Below, piece after piece: positions 28,513-34,681 of a stretch of DNA of 37,930 bases. This stretch comes from a virus. How positions within the stretch are numbered: the stretch's first letter is position 1; each line of letters opens with the position of its first letter. The notes beneath the pieces are model-generated. The model was not told the DNA's origin. It saw nothing but the letters and a program-made list of their open reading frames with translations, and made no database searches. Made by a program: the position numbers and the translations under genes. Where the stretch lies: positions 1-37,930 of IMG/VR virus record IMGVR_UViG_3300017971_000508. One strand, 5' to 3'.

Positions 28513-29582
28513 GACAGCATCATCCTGATGGCCTCAGCCTCGCCGTCGAAGTCCACGATCTCTCGGAAGCGGGCCGCGCTGGCGGTGCAGATGCGCTCGT
28601 GGTACTCGTCGTCTTCGCAGAGCCGTCGCAGCAGCGCAGCCAGGTCGGCCTCGGACAGGCCCTCGATGTCAAACGACGTCTCGCCTTCGACCCACAGCGG
28701 GCCGGCGAGCTTGTCGGCGTAGTAGCGGGCGTAGCCCACGACCGGCCTGCCGATGGCGAACCAGTTGTGGATCGTGTGCCCGAAGCCGTCCGACCAATGC
28801 TTCGAGTGCCAGCCGACACGCGCTGCGCGCATCAGGTCAGCGACGTCTGGGACGAACGACACGTCAGCGCCGGCATCGGTGAACTCGTCAGCCTTGGCGC
28901 TTCCGAGGGCACCGTAGACCTTGAAGTCGAACTCGTCGGCGTACTGGCGGGCGAACTTCAGGAAGTCGGGATACGACGGCCCTTCGCCGAAGCAGTTCAC
29001 CCACGACGCGATCTCGCGGCGGTTCGCTGGCGGGTACTCGAAGCGGAAGGTATCGAGGCTGAACTCCTGGTGGTAGACCACCGTGGGGATGCCCCTGTAC
29101 GTCGACACCTTGCCAGCCGCCTCGAGGCCGAGCCCCGGCAGCGTGGACGATGAGAGGATGAACTCAGCGCGGGTCCAGTCCGAGTCCTGGAGGTTGTTGC
29201 CGACCTGGACGCCGAACTTCGCACCGTGCTCCTTGGCGAAGCCGTGTAGCCCGACGTCGTTGTGCGGCAGCGACGAGATGACGTAGTCCCAGTCCATCTC
29301 GCGGGCAGCAGCGAGCGTCACGCCGTGCTGCGTGCGCCACGGGTGGCGTGGGTCCTTGCGAATGTAGATGCCGTTCTTCAGCTCGGCGTCGTCCCACCAG
29401 CCCTCGAGATACTGGCGAGCGACCTTGTCGCCGTGCCACGCCTTCTCGAACTGCCAGATGTCCTCGTCGAACCATTCCATGCCGGCAGGGAAGTAGGTGA
29501 ACCAGCCGAAGCGGTCCTCGAAGAGCATCAGCTCCGACTCGGCGAGGGCGTGGTGGTGGAGGTCGGTAAGCACGCGGGTCAT
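28509..29582 (-). CDS. Glycosyltransferase-like protein, second of three
   Basis: 357 residues; ATG 29582 overlaps the neighbouring stop (ATGA). The N-terminus opens TRVLTDLHHHALAESELMLF. A middle 'VGNNLQDSDWTRAEFILSSS' and a C-terminal element around residues 262-283 (SDGFGHTIHNWFAIGRPVVG) correspond to the donor-binding half of GT-B enzymes. The motif is more diverged than in its neighbour; the conserved acidic residue after the glycine is replaced. Sugar and acceptor unknown. Co-translation suggests it works in the same pathway. Confidence 0.72.
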   Translation of the reverse strand: MTRVLTDLHHHALAESELMLFEDRFGWFTYFPAGMEWFDEDIWQFEKAWHGDKVARQYLEGWWDDAELKNGIYIRKDPRHPWRTQHGVTLAAAREMDWDYVISSLPHNDVGLHGFAKEHGAKFGVQVGNNLQDSDWTRAEFILSSSTLPGLGLEAAGKVSTYRGIPTVVYHQEFSLDTFRFEYPPANRREIASWVNCFGEGPSYPDFLKFARQYADEFDFKVYGALGSAKADEFTDAGADVSFVPDVADLMRAARVGWHSKHWSDGFGHTIHNWFAIGRPVVGYARYYADKLAGPLWVEGETSFDIEGLSEADLAALLRRLCEDDEYHERICTASAARFREIVDFDGEAEAIRMMLS

Positions 29583-30604
29583 CCGAGGAACTCCTTCCAC
29601 GCTGCCCCGACGACGTCCTTGCCGAATGTCTCCTTCGCGCGCTGGCGCGTCCACGCGCTGGCGTCGGCAGCCTCTTCGGTGTCACCGAGCAGTCGGTTCA
29701 GCCGTTCTCTTGCGATGGCCGGGTCATCGGACCAGTCCCAGGCGAACTCGTGCGCCTCGAAGAGATCGCGGACGTAGGGCAGATGCGTCTGTCCGCCGAA
29801 GGCTTCAGGCCCGATGCTGATGACGGGGATGCCGGTCATCGACGCCTCGATGAAGCCGAGCGTATACGACGCCGGGATGGTGCCCGTGTAGAGGTACGCG
29901 CGACAGTGACGGAGCGCGGTCTGCATCGTCTCTAGCGATACCTCACCGAGCCCACCGGGCAACTGCTCCGAGCCCATGCCGCCAGGCATCGTCGGGAGGT
30001 CGCTCGTGGCATCGAGGAAGAAGCGAGCGTTGCAGAAGCCCGCGCGCTCCAGCAGTGACTGCGTGAAGTTGGTGACGTAGTCGACCTCGCCGGTCCAGCC
30101 CGTCCACTCGTCGGGGTCCTTCCAGAACCGGATGAGCGCGTCCTCGCCGATGTAGTTCGGCAGGTTCTGCTCTTTCGGCGAGTAGCGAACGACCTGGAGC
30201 CCGTCGTCGCGGTAGCGCTTCATCCGCGCTTCGTTCTCGTGGCTCGACTGGCCTACCGTGCGCCAGATGACGCGCTTGTCGCGGAGCTTGTCCCAGTTGT
30301 TGACGATCCAGCGCCACTCGACGTGGTGGACGATGACGGTGTCCGCCCATTCCACGATGGCGTCGGGCAGGTCGTCCTTCGCGTTCCAGAGCCGATCAGG
30401 AGCGTCCTCAGTCGCTGGTACCGCCTGGACTGCGTCCCAGACCGTATCGACCTTGTCGATGTCAAGGGCGGGCCTCTTGGGGTCGTGTGGGTGGCGTGGG
30501 TCGATGTAGCCGCCGATGCTTGCCACGGTGTAGCCGAGCTCGGTCAGCAGCTTGAGTTGGTCGTGTTCCTCGATGGAGTGCGCGAGGAGCAGCAGGGCGT
30601 TCAT
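29579..30604 (-). CDS. Glycosyltransferase-like protein, third of three
   Basis: 341 residues, ATG 30604 overlapping the small gene's stop (ATGA). The N-terminus NALLLLAHSIEEHDQLKLLT and the segment 'DTVIVHHVEWRWIVNNWDKL' look like the acceptor domain. 'YTLGFIEASMTGIPVISIG' (about residues 245-263) is the GT-B donor-site region with the catalytic-type glutamate. The C-terminal helix ends GAAWKEFLG. Forms a run of three consecutive glycosyltransferases. Confidence 0.75.
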   Translation of the reverse strand: MNALLLLAHSIEEHDQLKLLTELGYTVASIGGYIDPRHPHDPKRPALDIDKVDTVWDAVQAVPATEDAPDRLWNAKDDLPDAIVEWADTVIVHHVEWRWIVNNWDKLRDKRVIWRTVGQSSHENEARMKRYRDDGLQVVRYSPKEQNLPNYIGEDALIRFWKDPDEWTGWTGEVDYVTNFTQSLLERAGFCNARFFLDATSDLPTMPGGMGSEQLPGGLGEVSLETMQTALRHCRAYLYTGTIPASYTLGFIEASMTGIPVISIGPEAFGGQTHLPYVRDLFEAHEFAWDWSDDPAIARERLNRLLGDTEEAADASAWTRQRAKETFGKDVVGAAWKEFLG

Positions 30605-30774
30605 CGCTCGCCCTCAGCCTTGGCCTTCGCCATTTCGGCGTCTAACGCGTCGACCGCTAGGCGTAGCCTGACTTCGTTGTCAACAGACTGGTCGTCACGC
30701 CACGCCTTGGCCGCCTCCGCTACGCGATAGAGGGCCAGCATGAGCGGCGACTCAAAGATCGCATCGCCAATCAT
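30601..30774 (-). CDS. Small helical protein, 57 residues
   Basis: ATG 30774 overlaps the methyltransferase stop and its own stop overlaps the next ATG. Sequence IGDAIFESPLMLALYRVAEA continues into a charged helix (DNEVRLRLAVDALDAEMAKA). It may be a chaperone or subunit for the surrounding enzymes. Unrecognised. Confidence 0.58.
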   Translation of the reverse strand: MIGDAIFESPLMLALYRVAEAAKAWRDDQSVDNEVRLRLAVDALDAEMAKAKAEGER

Positions 30775-31466
30775 CGCGTCACCGCCATAAACAGGCCGAT
30801 GCCGGCGTCGTGCTCTTCGGCAGCGGGCCAGGTGGTCACCTCGTGCGTCGCGTGCAGCGTCTCGTAGAGGTCGTTCTCGGTACGGTCGTGATATTCGCCG
30901 ACGATGTACCGCAGGCGGTCCACCGCGGGGTCCTCGAGCAGCGCCCACTCGCCGCCTTCGCAGTCGGTCTTGGTGAACGCCACCTCGGTGATGCCGTAGC
31001 CATCGAGCAGCGTCGAGAGCGTGATCGACTCGACCTCTTCGGTGTGGTACTCGGCTTCGGGGTGCTTGCCTGGCTTGTTGTAGATGTTTCCGATGAAGCG
31101 GTTGTCGTAGAGGTACGGGTCCGCCACGCCTTCGATGTTCTTGAAGCGCGACCATACGCTGGTCGGGCCGTCGAAGTCGCCGATGGCGCGGTGCAGGACG
31201 AGCACGCGGCCCTCGAGGCCGTTGTCCGTGACGTTCTTCTCCAGCATCTCGACGTTGTCCGCCAGCGCTTCGATGGCGAGGACGGTCAGGCTCGGATGGT
31301 CGAGAGCGAGTGGGATGCAGACCGAGCCGATGTGGGCTCCGACGTCCAGCGCCCAGCCGTCGAGCGGCGGCAGCTCATGGAGGTCGTACTCGTCGTGGAT
31401 GGCGGTGCTGTTGATGACCGAGAGGTCGGATGAGTCCTCGCGGTAGTTCCAGCGGATGTCAGGCAT
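30771..31466 (-). CDS. FkbM-family methyltransferase
   Basis: 231 residues. ATG 31466 is chosen; in-frame extension to 31571 lacks a ribosome binding site. Residues 41-48 DVGAHIGS are the SAM-binding glycine loop, E66 (VLAIEAL) is the ribose-binding acid, and K165-x-D167-x-E169-G-G-E172 (KTDCEGGEW) is the signature motif of FkbM enzymes (K-x-D-x-E-G-x-E). These O-methylate sugars in exopolysaccharides and antibiotics. Adjacent to three glycosyltransferases, it probably methylates the glycan they build. Confidence 0.88.
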   Translation of the reverse strand: MPDIRWNYREDSSDLSVINSTAIHDEYDLHELPPLDGWALDVGAHIGSVCIPLALDHPSLTVLAIEALADNVEMLEKNVTDNGLEGRVLVLHRAIGDFDGPTSVWSRFKNIEGVADPYLYDNRFIGNIYNKPGKHPEAEYHTEEVESITLSTLLDGYGITEVAFTKTDCEGGEWALLEDPAVDRLRYIVGEYHDRTENDLYETLHATHEVTTWPAAEEHDAGIGLFMAVTR

Positions 31467-31544
31467 CGAGGGGGCAGCCTCTTGCGGGTTTGTGTGGCCG
31501 CTTACGGCGGCCAGTCGGTCCATCGTATCGCACATGGACAAGCG

Positions 31545-31570
31545 TGCCGGAGTTCTGCCCCACTCCGGCA
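31545..31570 (-). terminator. Stem-loop after the capsid gene
   Basis: TGCCGGAGT and ACTCCGGCA form a perfect 9-bp stem around an eight-base loop, 23 bp beyond the capsid stop. On the minus strand the next bases are CACGCTTGTCC, which lack a U-tract. It is more likely an attenuator or mRNA-stabilising hairpin that keeps capsid mRNA abundant relative to the glycan genes than a full terminator. Confidence 0.6.
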
Positions 31571-31592
31571 AGCGGGGCGTGGCGTCGTGCGC

Positions 31593-32981
31593 TTACGCGA
31601 CGACGTCGGCCACGAACTGGAGAGCACCGCTGTAGACAGCGGGTCGGGCGTCGAACGCCATCTCCAGCTCACCGCGGAAGCCGATGAGGTTGTAATCCCA
31701 ACGGTTCTGCGCGATGTCGCTGGAGTCGTAGCGAGGACCGTCGCCGAAGTAAACCTTCAGCGCACTGAACTCGCCGACGATGAGGTCGTCGGAACCCGTG
31801 AGGTACTCAGGCTCACGATAGATGGGGATGCCCCACACCGAGATCATGCCGCCAGCGGCATTGGTCCCGGCTGCACCGATGGACGGACTCACCACGAAGC
31901 CGGCCTCGTTGGCACCGTAGGTCACGGTAGTCCAGAAGGCGGTCGAGGAGAGTAGCGCCGCTTCGGCGCGACGGTTGCGAGACTCGAGCGCGCCCGCAGC
32001 CGTAGCGATCGCAGCAGCGATGCTGCCGGCGTTCGTGGTGGCTGAAGCCGTGTGGCTCGAAGTCGTGGTCGGGGTGAAGGGCGGGCTGGTGACCAGCGCG
32101 GCGTTCAGGCCGAACGGCATGCTGGAACCGGTGCCCTGGAAGATATAGTAGCTGATACCACGGGCAAGCCCGTCGTTCAGCTCCTGCATCACATCCTGCT
32201 CGGCAGCACCCTGCGACTTGCGGGCGAACTGCTGGCTGATGTCGTAGATCTGGGCCAGGGTGTACATGGTGGCCGTGTAGCCGTTGTACGCCATGTCCTT
32301 CTTGGTCTTCTGGTCGCCCCACGCGATGATGGTCGCGCGGTCCGGCTCAGCGCCACGCCACGGAACGTCCACGCCAGCGACGTTCAAGCCGCGAACGACC
32401 GTAGCGAGCTGGAGGATGGGCGAAGTGTGGCGACCCGGCTTCATCAGGTCATCGACCGGGTTGTTCGGGATGATGTACCCGCCGGTCGCGTCGGTCGAGC
32501 CGAGCGTGGCCTTGCGGGGATCAGCATCGCTGCGGCGAGCATTCTCGTCGAGCCATGCCTTGGCAGCGGCGCGAGCCTCGAGGTCGTCGACGGACTTGCT
32601 GTCCATCAGGGCCTTGAGGAAGTCACCACGCTGCGGGGTGGGGACGTCGGACGGGCCGGAACCGATGAGCGCAGCCTTGCTGGGCTCGCGGATGTCGGCG
32701 AGGCGGGCCTTCCACTCGTCGGCGGCAGCCTTGACCTCAGCGAACTCCGACTCGCGGACCTCGGCGTCGTGCTTCTGCTTCAGGGACTCGAGCGTCTCGG
32801 CCTGGGCCTTCTGCTCTGCCTTCAGCGCGTCGAAGCGCGCGGTGTCCTCGGTCTTGGCCTTGGACATCTCTTCGGCGATGTCCTCGAGACGCTTGGCAGC
32901 GGTCCCGATCTGGTCCACGGTCGTCGACTGGAGCGGCTTGCCCTCAGCGATGACATCCTGGACCAACTGGTTGGCACTCAT
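31593..32981 (-). CDS. Major capsid protein, HK97 fold with delta domain
   Basis: 462 residues, ATG 32981 with AGGAGGT six bases upstream. Residues 1-110 are a coiled-coil delta domain (KRLEDIAEEMSKAKTEDTAR ... EQKAQAETLESLKQKHDAEV) that scaffolds assembly and is normally cleaved by the adjacent protease. The mature part begins near STDATGGYIIPNNPVDDLM and continues with the E-loop and P-domain pattern (RNRRAEAALLSSTAFWTTV; GMISVWGIPIYREPEYL). Ends in SGALQFVADVVA. Confidence 0.93.
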   Translation of the reverse strand: MSANQLVQDVIAEGKPLQSTTVDQIGTAAKRLEDIAEEMSKAKTEDTARFDALKAEQKAQAETLESLKQKHDAEVRESEFAEVKAAADEWKARLADIREPSKAALIGSGPSDVPTPQRGDFLKALMDSKSVDDLEARAAAKAWLDENARRSDADPRKATLGSTDATGGYIIPNNPVDDLMKPGRHTSPILQLATVVRGLNVAGVDVPWRGAEPDRATIIAWGDQKTKKDMAYNGYTATMYTLAQIYDISQQFARKSQGAAEQDVMQELNDGLARGISYYIFQGTGSSMPFGLNAALVTSPPFTPTTTSSHTASATTNAGSIAAAIATAAGALESRNRRAEAALLSSTAFWTTVTYGANEAGFVVSPSIGAAGTNAAGGMISVWGIPIYREPEYLTGSDDLIVGEFSALKVYFGDGPRYDSSDIAQNRWDYNLIGFRGELEMAFDARPAVYSGALQFVADVVA

Positions 32982-33007
32982 GGGAGCACCTCCTGCGTTG
33001 GAGCCCG

Positions 33008-33625
33008 TTAGCGGGCTAGCTGTTTGATGGCTGCCTCAGCAGCCTCTAGGTCAGCCAGCACTCGCCGAGCCTTCGCCTCGTCGTCGCCACTCTCGTAGGT
33101 CGAACGAAGGTCAGACGCCAGGTCGCGCATCTTGGCTTCGATGGGAGCGCCCGTAGCCGCCTTCATCGGACGGAGGACGCTGTAGGTGTTCTGCGGTGAT
33201 GTGGAGAGCGCCTGCGCCACGTAGGGCCAGCGGTCGATGTGGCCGGTCTTGGCCTTCGCCACGCCGGCAGGGTCAGCCTGCGAGGAGCCGAACAGCGTCG
33301 CTCCCGCCTCGGCGAGCTTCTTGATGAGGCCCATGCGGCGGGCGCCGTGGTCGAGCCACACGGTAACCCACCAGCCGTCTTCGTCCATCTCGGGGTCCAC
33401 GGCCTTGCCGATGGTGGCGGCCTTCACGGTGGTGTCCATGCCGTGGTGCCAGTCCACCGGGCGGGCTTTGAGGCGCTGCGGCTCGATGTCGGTGTCCTCG
33501 TCGAACCACTCGCCGTCGAGGTCTACGCCACGCGGTGAACGAGGCGACGGGATGGGACCGCCGAAGGGGATGGCGAGGAGCCGGAAGGCGTCGTCGTCGA
33601 GGATGGTTGCTTTGAGGTAAGGCAT
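33008..33625 (-). CDS. Prohead protease
   Basis: 205 residues, ATG 33625. PYLKATILDDDAFRLLAIPF matches the N-terminus of capsid maturation proteases. The candidate catalytic histidine is in VDWHHG (60/61) and the serine in FGSSQ (114/115). The protein ends in a charged helix. It lies directly upstream of the capsid gene, as usual, and should remove the delta domain. The first 103 bp overlap the end of the sulfotransferase gene in another frame. Confidence 0.82.
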   Translation of the reverse strand: MPYLKATILDDDAFRLLAIPFGGPIPSPRSPRGVDLDGEWFDEDTDIEPQRLKARPVDWHHGMDTTVKAATIGKAVDPEMDEDGWWVTVWLDHGARRMGLIKKLAEAGATLFGSSQADPAGVAKAKTGHIDRWPYVAQALSTSPQNTYSVLRPMKAATGAPIEAKMRDLASDLRSTYESGDDEAKARRVLADLEAAEAAIKQLAR

Positions 33626-34128
33626 CGGATCAACTCGTAGTCGTCGGCGTAGTGCCGCGCGATGGTCTTGGCGTGGTCCGGCGTCAGGGCCGATGGCTGC
33701 CACCACGCTGGACGTGGCAGCGACCACTTGGGCCGTGACTCGTTGCGGTAGATGGAGCCGACACCTGGCAGCGTGTCGCCGTAGAGGTCATCGAGCCACT
33801 CGGTGCGCAGTACCACCAGGTCGCGGTCGGTGTCGTCGATCCACCATGACTGCGGGCGGAACCCGAAGCCTGGCCACTGGCGGTCGATGACCTCGTCGAG
33901 ATGGTCGACGAACTCGTCGATGTCGGTGAGATGCACGATGTGACGTTGGGCCACGTACATGTCGAAGGCGCTACGGAAGCGCTCGACGGGGTCACGCAGG
34001 ACCACGATGGCGGGGTCCGGGACCATCGAGAGCCGCACCGAGTGGTCCCGCGGCTTGATGACGTTCGGCAACCGCGCGACGGCGGTGCCGCCGGTCTTGG
34101 GGATATGGACTAGGTGAATGGGCTCCAT
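33523..34128 (-). CDS. Sulfotransferase-like protein
   Basis: 201 residues from ATG 34128. The PAPS 5'-phosphosulfate loop is IPKTGGT (residues 9-15) and the 3'-phosphate motif is LRDPVERFRSAF (44-55), both diagnostic of the Sulfotransfer_2-like family, followed by FVDHLDEVIDRQWPGFGFRP. The natural end of the domain is near YADDYELIRCL; the last about 34 residues (SKQPSSTTTPSGSSPSPSAV ...) overprint the protease start and look non-domain. It may sulfate the phage glycan or a host surface molecule. Confidence 0.82.
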   Translation of the reverse strand: MEPIHLVHIPKTGGTAVARLPNVIKPRDHSVRLSMVPDPAIVVLRDPVERFRSAFDMYVAQRHIVHLTDIDEFVDHLDEVIDRQWPGFGFRPQSWWIDDTDRDLVVLRTEWLDDLYGDTLPGVGSIYRNESRPKWSLPRPAWWQPSALTPDHAKTIARHYADDYELIRCLTSKQPSSTTTPSGSSPSPSAVPSRRLVHRVA

Positions 34129-34406
34129 GACGCCAGCGCGGCGGCGATCGCAGCCACGCCGTCCTCGTCCTCCGGTAGCTCTGGTCGGTACTGGATGGCA
34201 CCGGCTGGCGGCGCGGTGCGGGTGGCTGGGCACTGCTCGGCAAGGAACGCGTCACCGCAGAACGGTGGCGACTGGAAGGCCAGCCCGCCGATGCCGACCT
34301 GGAAGGCGTCGCGCTCGAACGCTGCGCCGAGGAACGCTGGTAGCGGGTCGGTCTGGAACGCGCTGCCCTGGAACGAGCCGGCCTGGAACGCCTGCGAGGC
34401 GGACAT
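34110..34406 (-). CDS. Small structural protein with AFQ repeats
   Basis: 98 residues; ATG 34406 overlaps the previous stop (TGATG). The first half is a run of AFQ/SFQ units (SASQAFQAGSFQGSAFQTDP and FLGAAFERDAFQVGIGGLAF) with repeats of CTGGAACGC in the DNA (plus strand). The second half has PELPEDEDGVAAIAAALASW. Phage minor virion proteins contain comparable xAFQ repeats. Probably a decoration or scaffold-like protein, with no enzymatic motif. Confidence 0.55.
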   Translation of the reverse strand: MSASQAFQAGSFQGSAFQTDPLPAFLGAAFERDAFQVGIGGLAFQSPPFCGDAFLAEQCPATRTAPPAGAIQYRPELPEDEDGVAAIAAALASWSPFT

Positions 34407-34678
34407 CAGTCAGACCAGATGAACTCGACCCATCCGGTGTCGCCAGAGCCGGTGGTCTTGAGGTAGACCACGCCGGTCGAGCGCAGGTACAGGCTGCCCG
34501 GTTCTGCGGTGACGGAACTCTCGGGATCGCCGCTGCCCGCCGAGATGGACGGGCCACCCGTACCGATGGTGATGCCGTCGCTGTCGATGGCGTGGCTGGC
34601 GTTCCAGTCGGACGGCTGGACGAGGTCGGTGTTGCCCGAGTCGGCGATGGCACTGACCTTGGTGTGGGTTACTGCCAT
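34406..34678 (-). CDS. Small structural protein with fibre-type N-terminus
   Basis: 90 residues, ATG 34678 with AGGAG six bases upstream. 'VTHTKVSAIADSGNTDLVQP' followed by SDWNASHAI is a common start of phage fibre or decoration proteins. A glycine/serine-rich middle leads to beta strands (GSLYLRSTGVVYLKTTGSGD) ending in WVEFIWSD. Its place next to the portal suggests a head decoration or attachment role. Confidence 0.6.
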   Translation of the reverse strand: MAVTHTKVSAIADSGNTDLVQPSDWNASHAIDSDGITIGTGGPSISAGSGDPESSVTAEPGSLYLRSTGVVYLKTTGSGDTGWVEFIWSD

Positions 34679-34681
34679 GCC

